Assembly: GCF_000350225.1 (NCBI RefSeq)
Contig: NW_005178943.1
Coordinates: forward strand, 1 to 64,000
DNA from: Chondrus crispus
Lineage: Eukaryota > Rhodophyta > Florideophyceae > Gigartinales > Gigartinaceae
Reading direction: 5' to 3'
Length of the DNA stretch: 64,000 nt
The translations under genes were made by a program, and so were the position numbers. The stretch's first letter is position 1, and each line of letters opens with the position of its first letter. The notes below the pieces were generated by a model. It was not told the DNA's origin. It ran no database searches and worked only from the letters and a program-made list of their open reading frames with translations. Positions 44,044-55,600 of this stretch are shown piece by piece.

Positions 44044-45359
44044 TTTTCTTTGTAGGTTGGGTGAGATTTAAGGGATGATTTGTCAGAATGATCTCTAGGA
44101 AGCCTTGGAAATGTCCCAAAAAGCAAAAGTGAGGGGACCAATCCACTTGGGCCTGCTGTATCATTAATTGCCTTCACTGCCAGAGATAGACATAGTGGTG
44201 CTGAGAAATTCGGATTCGACATAGAAATCTTGTGGTAAATGCGTCTGAGAAGAGCATGATGCGTTTCGCAGCTTCCCAGGGAGTTATGTAACTCCACTCC
44301 TGTGTGACGCAATGTAATCTCTGCCTCTTCACATTGCCTTTGCCAGTGTTCAGATTTACAGAACGCGGTTCCCTGATCGGTCAACATTTTTAGAGGATAG
44401 CCTGGGTAAACAGTAACCCAACAATACAAGAAAGTTTTCCAAATGGCTTCCGATGACTGGAACGGTAAAAATCGAGCAGCAGAGAAATTCGTATCTCTGT
44501 CCACGACGTGTAGTACCGGTTTCCCTTTCAGGAACATCAAGTCCAGTCTCACTTCTCTGTTAAAAATTATTTCGTTTGGCATTCGCACTTTGAAAGTCAC
44601 AGGCTTACACGAGTATGTCGCACAGACATGACGTGCCTTGCGGATGTCTTCTAAAATTGCTTTGGTATTTTTACAGAGCTTCTCATGAGACGCCCGACGA
44701 ATCAGATTGAGTAATTTTCCGGTGGAGGGGTGCATGAATTGATGATGCAATTTCCGGAGAGTCTCTGCTGAGTAGTGTATGGACTCGGTTTTATCCCATT
44801 CGATATATATGTGCTCGTTTTTTCTTACACAGTCCATGAGCCATCCGTCGTAGACAGACTGCAATTTGTTTTGCACAGTTAATATGTTCCATCCGAGATA
44901 ATCTAGAACATCCAGGCCAATCAAAAATGGGATATTTGGCTTAACCACGTGCGTTTTAACTTGTACTGGTCCATGGGGCGTTGTAATGATTAAGAATACA
45001 ATTCCTAGAGAGGGCGATACGTGATCTCCGAAAATAAAGTTTGCTGGTTCTCGCCAAGGTTTGAGGGTGACGCCATATTTCTTCTCATAAAGGAGCAGCT
45101 GAGAGAGACCTACAACGGTACGATATGCTCCAGTATCTAGACATGCGCCTTCAAACTGCTGTACTGTAGTGTTCCTGAGAGTTAGGGCGTAAACATTCTG
45201 TGTAGAAACTCGACAGCCTTTTACGGGATCTCCAATTACTGGAAACTTGTCTGGTTCCTTTGGCCGTTTGTCGCCAGACAGAAGGCCATGTTTATGATCT
45301 GTCTGGCACTTGAAAATTCGCCTGAGCCAATTCGTCCTCACCACCAAAATTATTTCCAA
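44040..45359 (-). pseudogene. pol: copia protease and integrase
   Basis: Protease carries DTGAYRTVVG near 45140. Integrase has the HHCC zinc site (HHQFMHPSTG...CATYSC, ~44615-44755) and the D-D-E core: LDLMFLKG, LTDQGTAF and the segment with SCETHHALLR. The frame overlaps gag's end by 68 bp in another frame, so it would need frameshifting for expression. It is open over 439 codons, the best-preserved part of this element. Confidence 0.85.
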
Positions 45360-46963
45360 GTGCTGCGTCCCTTATGCTTTCTGTGCTGACCTGGGGCTCC
45401 TGTTTAATTTCGAGATTGGACAGGAGAAGTGTTTCAAAAAGATTGGGGTCGTCCTCGCTAATGCTCTCTCCACTGCTGCTGGGGCTGAAATATTCTTGTT
45501 CATCAACGACAAGCTCATACAGTACCTGTGCAGCTGCTGTGTTGGGACTTCCTCCAGTTTCTCTCATCCTAGATCTCGCGGCTTCAGCAAGGTTTCCTCC
45601 ACTCAGTTCCCTGCAGTCGCTTCTATAATGTCCGAATCTCCTGCATTTAAAACACTGTACTTTGGTCATGTCCCATTTTCGATCTCTGTCACTTTTCGCG
45701 AAAACGGGTCCGCTTGTCGATTGAGCGGTTCTCATGACGGGAGAACGAACGGGGGCACGAAATGGCTTCATACTCCCGAAGCGAATATTCCTGCCTCCTT
45801 GCTTCGAGTATGCGTATTGCGCGCCATATCCAATAAAACTTGAGCTCTGAGCCGTTCGAAAATCGTCAGATGACTCAGGGTCATTGCCTCCACGCCTTAC
45901 TTCGTTTTCCCAAGTAACCAGAGATGCTGAGAGCTTGGTGTATAGGTCTTGGTACTTAAGTTTCCCTTGCATGACGTCCTCCTCCGCTGAGCGAGACCAC
46001 ACATATCGGTCTACAATCTTCATAAGTGTATTAATTTTGAAAACTTCGCCTCTTTTTTCCTTCGGGAACTGTTCGTTCAGACGACTGACCTCATCATAGA
46101 ATGTACCTAAAGCAGCTACGCGCGAGCATGACTCTTTCCTTCGTATATCTTCTATGTTCATACTCACAGTCATTGCCTCAATTTGGCGTTGATGTGCTGG
46201 CGAATCGAATTGCTTTTCAAGCATGCTGAACACGGATGCCACTTGAGTGATTTGTGGGTCAGGCTGTATGTGCTCTTCCCAGAATCCGAGGGCCGGTCCA
46301 TTTAAAATTAAGGATACCAATTTAACACGATCTGCACGAGGGAAAGTTTTCTGTTCACAATATGTAAGATACGCCTTTTGGGTTTCTGGCAGACTAGGCG
46401 AATTTGCTAATATACCGCTGAACCTTCTGTTTTCGGAAAATGTCGTGACGTTGAATCGACATTCCTGGAAGAAGCCATCTGTTCGTTGTGAGCAGAAAAT
46501 TTGTTACCACCACTCTATCGCTTGCAACTAAACTTGTGTTCACATTTGACATGGCTGGTGCTTCACCGCTCCTGCAGCTCTTGAAGCATTTGATTTCTTC
46601 ACGAGCAGTGCGAATCATACTGACGTCATCGCGATACAGCGCTTCAGAAACCGCTTGTGAAACGAGGAGTCCATGCTTTTGCTCAACGGTTATTCCAATT
46701 TTTCGCAGTACTTGGCGGAGGATTTGGAAAATGATTGGAGACTTGAGGACACAGCTGGACAAAACAATTGGGAGTGGTAAAAGTTCCAGTGCGCTGCATT
46801 TTGCTTCGGCAACTGATGAAAATTCTGATTCCAGCAAGTGCGGCATGCCATCGATTAAAGCATGTTGCTCGTCTGAGCGACCGACCAAACGATTAATTGA
46901 TGCCAGTAGTGGGTCCGGGGGAGGAATTTGTTCCAAAGGGTCTTTGTTCCTTGAGTTGTCCAT
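45292..46963 (-). pseudogene. gag: copia gag, frameshifted
   Basis: ATG 46963 begins 35 bp inside the 5' LTR. The first frame ends at 46394; the second, continuing from about 46440 (NSPSLPETQKAYLTY), carries the copia gag pattern and a zinc knuckle, CFKCRRFGHYRSDC, near 45640. One frameshift near 46440 separates the parts. Confidence 0.8.
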
Positions 46964-46998
46964 AATCCAGTTTGCCGACGAATTGGTATACTTCGAAG

Positions 46999-47479
46999 TG
47001 ACCCAGTATCGCAGGGATGCTGGAAGGGAGCTCGCGGTAGACTAACAGCCTGCACTTCCACGCTGGTGGGGCAGATCAGCGTCAATTGCGAGCGAGAAGT
47101 CCTTCCGGTCTGGAAGAGCGCTGGAAGCTAAGCTTCCAGTTTGAAATCTTTACTGTCGGTTGTATCTGCGTTTTTCTGTAGTGTCTGTTGTTCCTCATCT
47201 CTGGTGGAGCTACAATTCTATTATTAAGTACGGGTCTGAGTGTAAGGTTTATGCTCATGGTGAGGGGAGTCCTCCTTACATTATGCAGTAGTCACCTGTC
47301 CCGTTCTGATGCAATCCGGAGTTGCACGTCCTTCTTGGTTTCCTGCTACAATGGTGACTACCTCCTCTCCTGCAGTATTAACTCATCTTTCTTGATTCCG
47401 CAGGTACAGTAACTACCTCTCTCTTACAGTATTACCTCATCTTTCTTGATTCTGCATAAATGATTCAGATATCTTAACA
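46999..47479 (-). repeat. 5' LTR of copia element
   Basis: 481 bp, paired with 41565-42065; followed by target duplication acacg. No convincing tRNA primer site was recognised on its inner side. Confidence 0.9.
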
Positions 47480-49540
47480 ACACGCACCTCCTGGACGGCC
47501 CTGCACATGCTGAAATCGAGTTACCATATTCTCACCCCACGCCAATCTTGCCGTAATACGGGGTAACGATTCTTGAACTACAGAGAATAACCTACTGGCT
47601 GTGCCAACAGATCTTAGAAGACGTCATGAGCCAGGGTCGCATGGTGACAATCCGATGAACCGCATTCGATAAGCCGCTTCATACTCTTCGTTTTGCAAGA
47701 CGTGCCAACCCAAAATCTCGTCTCTCTCGTCGCATGTAAGTGAAAACATATTATAAAGGTCTGCCGTGCACATACTGAAGTAGGTTTTAAATGATATGAA
47801 GACCTAAAGGTGACACATGTTGTCCCGCTTTGGCAGCTGCAATCGGCATCCGTTTTCTGAATTTCATGTTAGTGAGATCGTTTCTACGTTTGAGTCATTG
47901 CGCAGGGTCCTTCGTTGTGTTGAACTCGAGAGGATATGCGTCAGTATACAACATTTTAGGGAAATAGCAATATGTAGAATACCAATTCAACAACCTCAAA
48001 AAAGGATCCACATGACCTAACGGTGAAAATCGTGTAAATAGAAAGACAAATAGGCGCTGATAGATTCTGAGTCTGATACCAACAAGGTGAAATCAGATTC
48101 GAGAGTTAACGAATTGTATAAACAATGGGCAGTGCTGCACGGCCACTCCGCCATCGTTATGGCGACGGAACAGTGGCATGCAGCAGAAATGGACCTGAAG
48201 CTGATGCGATTGGTTCTACTTTAGGGAGAGCTCACGTCCAGAGTCCTTTTGGTTTGTCTTTTTCGAATTTAATCCACAGTATGATGGAGCTTAAAAACGT
48301 GTAAAGCATGGAATCTTAAAACAAGTTGACACAGACTCATCTTCATAGGCGAGACCGTTGACTACGTGCCTACAAGATATGTACCGAGACAGGCAAAAAT
48401 GTGCATATTCTCTGCCATGTTATCTGTTGTTTTAGTTATTTTGTATGCTGTCCTCTTTTGCATATTTCAAATATTCTTTCAATTACAGTACAAGACTTGG
48501 AGAGGCCAGAGATTCCACGTATATTAGTAATTGGCGCAAGAAGCTATAATACCTTTTAATTAAATAATTGAGTGTCCTGTCGCTTTAAAACAATGAAGAC
48601 ATTCTGAAAAGAATCAAGTCGACGCACGGTGGGTTTTCTTCCTCTTCAGAAACGAAAAGGAACGCTAAAAGCTGAAACAAATCTTGATAAAAATAACACC
48701 CTTCACTGACTCAAGCATGATTTTGTCTAGATGCAAGGATGTCATCTGAACTGCACTGACACAGTCATTTCTACTACTATGAGCTCAGAGGGGCTGAATA
48801 ATTTTGATGGTATTATGTCGGTACGACTATGTTGGAGCTCTTTTTGGTCCGTGCGTCTCCCTCAGCTTATGTACGAGCAACCACATACTGTGTAAATAGT
48901 GGACAATCGAATTTGCCCAGGGTGAAGGGCATGAAGAGGAAAGGACATTTTCTCCATTATTGCCGATTTGAGTATATCTAGCTAGAGCTGCAGAAGAGTG
49001 ACACGGGCCGCCAAAAGGCAAAATAATGTGAGGAAGCCATAACAGAAAATCTGTGCTTTCATGCAACAATGGACGGAGCTGAAATTAGCAGAAAACATGT
49101 AGAAAGATCCGGCGGTACAGCCAAATACTGCTTTGCACGTTCTTCGTTCTGAAAAATGCCCACAACGCGATATCTCATTAAAGCAGCCTTTTGTTCATTC
49201 AGACCTACCTGAGCGGGATGAATGGTGAAAGTGCAAAGCAGACCAGCAAATGGTCATACTGCAATTGGCATTTTTTGAAGGTCTTCTTTCTGCTTCATGC
49301 CTAGTGTCTATAGGACCGTTAGTCCTTCCATGAGGACAAAACTTATTTTATTTATTCTACAGAACGTACCTCATGATTGCACTTCTGTTTTTGAAACTAG
49401 AAGGCTTTCACCACAGATAAAGTAGTTGCTCGTCGATTCTAGCGAAAACGAACTCGCTGATGCGCATAAAGGTGTTCAAAAGAAAAAGTAGGGTTACACT
49501 GTAACCCGTTACAGTAAGCATTTTTCTTTATTTTAATTTT
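47480..49540. other. intergenic region with a decayed dispersed repeat
   Basis: AT-rich, no supported gene. The segment 48125-48300 resembles, in inverted orientation, 55990-56178 (about 80% identical by eye), and the shared frame reads similarly in both (RNGP, then GRA[HY]VQSPFGL), suggesting fragments of one old coding repeat. It ends with the 9-bp target copy of the next element. Confidence 0.55.
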
Positions 49541-51603
49541 GAGTTAATGCTGCGTTTAGTGGGGCGATCGTGGTCTTTTTGTGGCAAAAAGGGGGTGAAA
49601 TGGCATTTCTTGTAGTGTTGAGGGTGTGAATTGGGCGAATTTGTTGCATAAGGGGGGCGAAGGGAAGAATATCTGTAGTATGTTAGACCCGACCACTGAA
49701 ATGCCGCTTTTGGTCACCCGTCCCCAACAACACAATTGGGATTCTTCGCCCGTGTAGTAATCCAAAATGGCAAGTAATCGAGCTATTAAACTCAACATTT
49801 CTAGAACACGGATACTGTAGGGTCAATTAATCTCGTGATCGGCCACGCCGATGTGGCCCCCTCATCGACTATTTCAACCTCCACAATACGCCACAGCATC
49901 ACGTTTGTTAGGTTACTCCGTGTCCAGCAAAGGGGGAGTAAAATGTACAAATGCGCTGCACAAAGCGGCAGGAGCAAGTTTCGACTTTTCAAAATGTGCT
50001 TATTGCCCCAGACCATAGCGCAGGGTATCCATCACCTTGCCACTGTGGAAGAAGGTGTGACACCCCTCATGGACGTTTTTTGCGTATCTGCGCGCAACGC
50101 AACATTGCGTGAAATGAAGAAACAGTACAGGCGTCTTGCCGTTCTCGTCCACCCCGACAAAGTGCGGACAGTTCAACCGCACTGTGCGGACAGGTGTATG
50201 AAAGTACTCACGCGTGCCATGCAGCAGGCGGAGAGCGAAGTTCGGTACATAGAAATCGATGAGGGTATTCAGTGTGGTAATTTCGTGTTACTGCCGGCAT
50301 TCATCGCGTTTAGCAAAACCTCTTCCGAAAGAGAGCTCTATCTCGACACAATGGAACGCGCTGCGAAAGAGAAACAAGACAATGTCAGGGAGACTCAACG
50401 CCAAAGAGAATGCTCGAACAATGAAGAGCACGAGAAGGCTTCGAAGGGCGGGTCAAACGTTTGCAGTGACAGCGAGGAAGACGCTGTACGGGAGAGGCAG
50501 GCGAGAGCGTGGAAGCAATTGCAAAAAGAGAGAGAAGAGGCAGCTAGGGCCGCCCAACTGCAAAAGGAGAGGGAAGAAAGAGCAAGGGCTGCGAAGCTGC
50601 AGAAGGAAAGGGACAGAGAGAAAAGGGAGAGAATAGAGAGAGAAATGGCTTCTCACTTGCGGGCGATGCTTGAAAATGATGGTACTGACAAGGATGGAGA
50701 GGATGGAGATAGTATGTCCAACGGTGAACGTAACGATGATGTGGACGAGGTAGAGAAATGTATAACTCCACCACCATCCCGTCGTCTTTTCGGCCGACTT
50801 CGCGGCACAGCAGACGATCCTTCTCGCGAGAGCAGGGCGAAGAAAATGGACGAGGAAAATGTCAGCAAGGATGGAGAAAATTCAGGGGTGTTCGCAGACG
50901 TGGAGAGAATGGAAGAATGCATCGATGGAGTACAATTTGAAGATGGAGGAGATGATCTTGAGAGTGAGGCAGGAAGGAATTTAGAGGAAGACAGAGAGGT
51001 GGCCGGGTGCTTGGAAATTGATTCCGAAGACGACGTTACGTCGGACAAGGACTTGCGGTAGGGGAGGATGCGGCGGTAACACAACAGGGCATACCGTCGA
51101 AAGGGGTAAGTTGGAAGGGGTTGGGAATACGGTGGAGGATGGTCGTGGGGATGGTTTCGGTAAAGGAGAGAGCGGGGGATTGTCGTCTAGGATGATGGCC
51201 CTGCTGCAAAGAAGAAGCGTGTGCACTCCTGGACTTTGTCTCGGATGGCAGATCACACAGTGAAGGACTGCTCTCTGAAACAGCTGTATGGGGATACTGC
51301 AGAGTAGCCCAGTAGCCGCTCTTTTAGTAACGCCTTAGTATCCGATTTCGCCTGTCATTTAGTACAATTTATAGCACCGTCCACTTTGTTCAGATTCTGT
51401 CGCCCCTCACGAACAACGAAATTCTTTTCTGTCACCCCCATGTTGAAGACGTCACCCATACGATCCCTACAAATGTTTCTCAATCGGATGGGTGCCTCAG
51501 CAAATTTGACCGCGTCACCCCCTCAACACTACAAGAAAAGCCATTTCACCCCCTTTTTGCCACAAAAAAGACCACGATCGCCCCACTAAACGCAAAATCT
51601 CCC
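49541..51603. mobile_element. TIR element carrying a J-domain gene, Pack-MULE-like
   Basis: Inverted repeats of ~80 bp lie at ~49541-49625 and 51519-51603; the cores (gcgtttagtggggcgatcgt and on) match almost exactly and the outermost ~10 bp less well. Direct repeats tttaatttt at 49532-49540 and 51604-51612 look like a 9-bp target duplication, typical of Mutator-like elements. The only gene inside encodes a J-domain protein, with no transposase, so this would be a non-autonomous element with a captured or domesticated cellular gene. The AT-rich 9-mer could match by chance, so superfamily is tentative; the TIR pair itself is clear. Confidence 0.6.
49943..51061 (+). CDS. J-domain (DnaJ-type) protein inside the TIR element
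   Basis: The first plausible ATG is 49943. A J domain follows (residues ~30-105): FCVSARNATLREMKKQYRRL then the invariant HPDK, the site that stimulates Hsp70 ATPase. The middle is a long Arg/Glu/Lys coiled coil (KEREEAARAAQLQKERE), and the last third is acidic and Ser-rich. No Gly/Phe or zinc-finger region is present, so it is a type III (class C) J protein. The 373-codon frame is intact. It fills most of a TIR-bounded element, so it may be a captured host gene; a J protein used by the element itself is the alternative. Confidence 0.7.
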   Translation: MYKCAAQSGRSKFRLFKMCLLPQTIAQGIHHLATVEEGVTPLMDVFCVSARNATLREMKKQYRRLAVLVHPDKVRTVQPHCADRCMKVLTRAMQQAESEVRYIEIDEGIQCGNFVLLPAFIAFSKTSSERELYLDTMERAAKEKQDNVRETQRQRECSNNEEHEKASKGGSNVCSDSEEDAVRERQARAWKQLQKEREEAARAAQLQKEREERARAAKLQKERDREKRERIEREMASHLRAMLENDGTDKDGEDGDSMSNGERNDDVDEVEKCITPPPSRRLFGRLRGTADDPSRESRAKKMDEENVSKDGENSGVFADVERMEECIDGVQFEDGGDDLESEAGRNLEEDREVAGCLEIDSEDDVTSDKDLR

Positions 51604-51819
51604 TTTAATTTTATAACAGTGGCATAAGCACATTGCGTAGAGTGCTTTCTATTCAGTTCTAAGGCCATCTCGAACGCGCACGCTGTTCTATTGAAATCGT
51701 GCAATCAATGACTGCCACTTGTAAAATATTTATCGGTTGGTCTATTGGTGAACCAGTACACCAGCCTGGTCTAATGAAGAGCTGAAACAAACCCCACCGC
51801 TAAACTCTGTTCACATCAG

Positions 51820-52362
51820 ATGTCGTCAAGAAAAAACAGTATGGATATCTTCAAGGAGGAGGACGGCTGGAGGGAGGTGCTTGTAGAGGTGTTCCGCGGG
51901 GGCGGGAGCGGGGGCGCGGCGCGGGCGCGAGGGCGGCCGAGCCTGTGGGTGGTGCGCAAGGCGCGGGCGACGGAGGCGGTGGTGGGCCGCGGCGGCGAGG
52001 AGGTGGCGCGCGTGGACTACGGGGCGGACGGGACGTGGGTGCTGACGGTCGCGGCCGGAGCGGACCTCGGCGAGGCGGTGGCGGTCGTGGTGGCGCGCAT
52101 GTGGCTCGTACGGGCGGCGGGCGGCGGGGCGGGCGCGGAGGAGGTGGGCGGGGCGGGGCAGGCGCAAGGCAGCGCGCGGGAGGGAGGCACAGCGTCTTAC
52201 ATGGGTGGCCGGGCGTGGAGGTACGCGGGCCGGGGCGAGGCGCAGGACGAGGCGTGGGGCGCGCGGGCGGAGTCCGTGTACGGAGGGTCGGACTCGGGGG
52301 CGGATTGGTGGTCGCAGGACGAAGAGAGCGGCGGCGGGAGGTACTCCGCGGGGAGCTACTAG
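51820..52362 (+). CDS. small very GC-rich gene, possible LURP/Tubby-C-like fragment
   Basis: ATG 51820 starts in AT-rich sequence, and from ~51885 the frame is extremely GC-rich until TAG 52360-52362, a sharp compositional island. A segment VARVDYGADGTWVLTVAAG followed by ADL and a run of small hydrophobics resembles the last strands and helix of LURP-one-related/Tubby C-terminal folds; weak. The tail is Gly/Ser/acidic-rich with two Trp. The opposite strand is also open here, an effect of GC content. I consider the plus frame more likely because of its start context and the ordered segment. Confidence 0.4.
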   Translation: MSSRKNSMDIFKEEDGWREVLVEVFRGGGSGGAARARGRPSLWVVRKARATEAVVGRGGEEVARVDYGADGTWVLTVAAGADLGEAVAVVVARMWLVRAAGGGAGAEEVGGAGQAQGSAREGGTASYMGGRAWRYAGRGEAQDEAWGARAESVYGGSDSGADWWSQDEESGGGRYSAGSY

Positions 52363-52379
52363 TGGGACGATGGTGGGTT

Positions 52380-52641
52380 GTGGTGAGGAGAGAAAGACAT
52401 CTGCACTGACATCAGTAAAATGCTGGCGACAAGAGTCTAACCTTCGAAGCCCATACTTTCCAGGTGGGACAGGCTTCGTTCCAAATTTCTCACGTCTACG
52501 CTCAGCAAAGTTGCTGTGAACTGCACTGTGGAACGTCTTGCCTGTTTGGTCTGTGCCAAGAATACTGTCGTTTCTAACATGGACAAATGCTTTGGCCAAG
52601 CAGGCGTTTTCCTCTGCATCCCAGTGCTTCCCTTTTCCCAT
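52380..52641 (-). pseudogene. Myb/trihelix-like DNA-binding fragment
   Basis: From ATG 52641 the frame reads GKGKHWDAEENACLAKAF, then GTDQTGKTFHSAVHSNF, a pattern of Myb/SANT-like domains seen beside Harbinger transposases and in NAM-associated proteins. After ~85 residues it runs into antisense of the GC-rich gene, so it looks truncated. It may be the remains of an older Harbinger element. Confidence 0.45.
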
Positions 52642-53072
52642 TGCAAAAAGCTTCCACTTTGTAACTACTACAGCAAAGAAGCTGCCCGATGTTCTCCGCT
52701 TTCGTAAACAAGAACCTTGGGCTTCGGGGGTTCCGGATGTGTTTCGGCAAGTTCGCGCCAATTTGAACCAATGGGCAAGTGCCATGTCGCTGTTCTATTG
52801 CTTGTGCATAACCAGATTTTGGTCTATAGCGTGATTCTATTGACCAGAAATTGGTTTATTGTAACGAATAAACCAGACAATAGAGAGCTTTTGGAATCCG
52901 AAAATTCGTTAACTTATGAATCGTTTTATGCATATTTTCCATACCGAAGATTCAGTCATATTTATGGGATTTTAAGCTTTCGTAACTTTTCTTTTGTGAC
53001 TACAGTACGGTACACTCAAATGAATAGGAGGGGTCTGTGTACGAGCACAGGCCCGCTCAAAACCTCACCAAC

Positions 53073-54224
53073 ATGAAGCAGAAGGACTTCACGATCGGCA
53101 AAGTCCAAAACCGTGCATCGCACAAGAGGAGATGTCTCATGCTGGCCATTTCTGTCGACTGTCCTTTATCCTTTCAAATGCGTCTCGCGCGTCGAGGTCA
53201 AAACTATCGCAGAGACATAGCCAATATCAAAATGCGAACGAGACACATTTCGCTCTCCTGTTTCAACCTCAACATTTTTAGCGAAGCGTCTTGTTTACGC
53301 GACTTCAGGTTCAGAGCACACGAGATCCCTCGTATCTGCAACATTATTGGCTGGACACTCGGCGTGACAAAACGGTCAAGATACAGGTGCAGTGCAACAA
53401 CTGCAACTTGCCTTGTTTTGAGAAGGCTTGCTAGCCCATGTAGATGGGCGGACATAGAAGTAATCTTTGGAATGACTTCATCGGCTATGAGCGAAGTATT
53501 CTGGGAAGTTGTAGAGACTTTTCAATCTAACTGTGCTAAGCTGATCATGCAATTCCGATCTGATCTAATAGTAAATAGGGCAGCTTTGTACGCACAAGCA
53601 GTTCGTGATCTCGATGCACCGCTAGATAACTGTGTCGGTTTTATGGATTGTACGAAGATACAGATGTGTCGACTGGGAGGCACAGGAGCTTTTCAGAGGA
53701 GTGTGTATTCAGGTTACAAACGTTTCCACTGTTTAATTTACCAGAGCATAACGACGCCAGATGGGTTGATGATGCATTTATTTGGACCGGAGGTTGGGAG
53801 GAGACATGATCTGACTTTTTATCGCAATAGCCAAATGGACTCCTTGCTCGAGGAGCACCTTTACATTGACAACATTCAGTACTGCATCTACGGCGATGCT
53901 GCTTATGTGCTACGTCCTTGGCTCCAGATAGCCTTTCCTAGAACAATTGCGACACCGACCGAAGTCGAATAAAACAAGAAAATGAGTGCAGCGCGAGAGG
54001 CCGTGGAGTGGAGCTACAAGGACTTGAAACAGATGTTTACATCTCAGGATATGAAAAGGAAGCTGAAGTCTAGAGAGTCCCCGATATCCCCACTGTACAT
54101 ATGTTCTGCCCTGCTGCTTAATTTGAAGACCTGCGTCGGACATGGTGGTCAGGTAGGAGAATACTACAAGTGCAAGGGGCCATCATTAGAGGAATATACG
54201 AGTATAGGCGAGGACCTTCTTTAA
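53073..54224 (+). pseudogene. PIF/Harbinger transposase (DDE_Tnp_4 type), one in-frame stop
   Basis: From ATG 53073 the frame shows the helix-turn-helix-like region (LRRLASPCRWADIEVIFG), catalytic Asp in GFMDCTKIQ (~53638), second Asp in YGDAAY (~53893), then TAA at 53970-53972, and in the same frame SAAREAVEWSYKDLKQMF with the catalytic Glu (~54003). Only that stop breaks it; CAA-to-TAA would explain it (family members have Asn/Gln there). Length fits the family. Confidence 0.85.
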
Positions 54225-54390
54225 CGTGTAAAAATCATTTTGGGAGCTGCCCAGCCCTATAAGCGCATCAGAAGTCAAGCATTTCCTCGACGGCCGGGGG
54301 CACACCACCGCACCCCGACGTTTGGCGGGACTTCGCGCCAGTTACTACAACCCGCTTACTTTAGTTTTCCGGCCAACGCACCGAGTACAG

Positions 54391-55221
54391 TTACGAGTGC
54401 CTTACGTTCTTCCAGCGCTGCTTTTCGCTCTTCCGCATTCTGGCGGCGCTCCTCACATTCAGCAGCCAAACGCCGTTCCTCAACAGAAACGCGGCGCTCC
54501 TCCACACGAATTCTACGCTCTTGAGCCCCTCGCGAGTGCTCCTATTGCATGACTTCAAGTTTCCCTCGGCGCTTTGAAATGTCGAGTTTCTCTTCGTCCA
54601 AATGCATCCTCTTGTTATTGTTGACTCTACGCAGCTCGAACTCATGTGATATAATTCTCATCTCCTCGTCGCTGTCGTTGCTGGATGCCCCGCTGGGAGA
54701 TAACTTAGCTTACTCCTGCTTCCTGGTGCTTTTCTTTTAAGTGCCCTCGATCTAATGGCCTCCCCTGCCTCTTGTAAAGACTTCTCCCTAGCGCTTCGCT
54801 CATCCTTCTCTGTCCTTTCAGCTTCCTTCTTGTCATCAATTTGCTGTATTATGTCATCCAAAAAAGCCTCACGCTCCCCATGCACCTCCGAAATTCCAGA
54901 AACAATACGGTTGCTGTAATCTTCTGCCCTTCTGTCAGCCACCAGCTTCTTGAAGCGATCGTTCAAAGACTGGCAAGTAGGACGCACAGCAGGATTAGAT
55001 AAACTAGCCTTGAACTGACTCGACGAAAGGAAAAATTCTGCGACTTTTTCGAACAGAGCTTGCGACTTCCCCCATGGAGCCATGTGTGCTCCCGTGGTCA
55101 GCGAAGCGCGCAGAAGGACGAGATCGAACGTCTCGTTGAACCGAAAGCGCTTCGCGGATCCGACCACAGACTGTGCGCGTGGTATTGTCGTATCAACTGG
55201 CGCGGTAGAGTTAGGAACCAT
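54391..55221 (-). pseudogene. Harbinger-associated Myb/SANT-like protein, frameshifted
   Basis: An in-frame ATG is at 55221; the frame is open further up to 55329, where gtgagt could be a splice donor of an upstream exon. A Myb-like domain (FNETFDLVLLRASL...CQSLNDRFKKLV, ~54940-55140) is followed by a charged coiled coil; after ~54690 the coiled coil continues in another frame (EERR-rich repeats) to about 54391. The partner protein of Harbinger elements brings the transposase to DNA and the nucleus. Confidence 0.6.
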
Positions 55222-55600
55222 CACGGGCGCGACGTCGGGAGAGTGTGGAGTAGCTGGCGATGGAGTACTTATTTGAAGGACATACGGGGTAATTGGGATA
55301 AGAAAATATCCCGCTAGAGGAGTACTCACGTAGATGGCCCGGCTTCGACTTCATTCGATGCGGTGATGGAATACGCAACACAGTTCGGCTAGGAACACAG
55401 CTGCTGGCGGGAAAGCGGCTTTCAATGAGGGTCATCCAGAGCACCTCTCAAATCTGTGTCCTTTTTAGATTCGTTATTTTACTCCGAATAGCAGGATTTC
55501 GATGCCACCCGTACCAATCTCTTCGGTATTCATGACAGCTGTCAACAACTTGTGACTGATGTCGATTTTTTATCGATTTTTGCGCGTGCAAAAGCTCTCT

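Larger units (their letters stand above)
41565..47479 (-). mobile_element. Ty1/copia retrotransposon
   Basis: LTRs at 41565-42065 and 46999-47479 begin with tg and end cttaaca; flanks are an exact 5-bp duplication, acacg (41560-41564 and 47480-47484). Coding order on the minus strand is gag, protease, integrase, RT, RNase H, which defines the copia superfamily. A purine tract (minus strand aaaggggggaggggaag) abuts the 3' LTR at 42066. The left LTR has ~20 bp more than the right near 41815-41835. Several frame changes show the copy is dead. Confidence 0.92.
52882..55600. mobile_element. PIF/Harbinger DNA transposon with transposase and Myb-like partner
   Basis: Ends are agagagcttttg (52882-52893) and its inverse caaaagctctct (55589-55600), flanked by aat on both sides, a 3-bp duplication as in PIF/Harbinger (usually TWA). 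Inside are a rightward transposase and a leftward Myb-like gene, the standard two-gene set of the superfamily. Both genes are damaged. Confidence 0.7.

Noticed and set aside
51826..52785. Long minus-strand frame through the GC-rich island
   Set aside because: Arg/Pro/His-rich translation typical of antisense to a GC-rich gene; only its first part (52380-52641) looks like a real domain.
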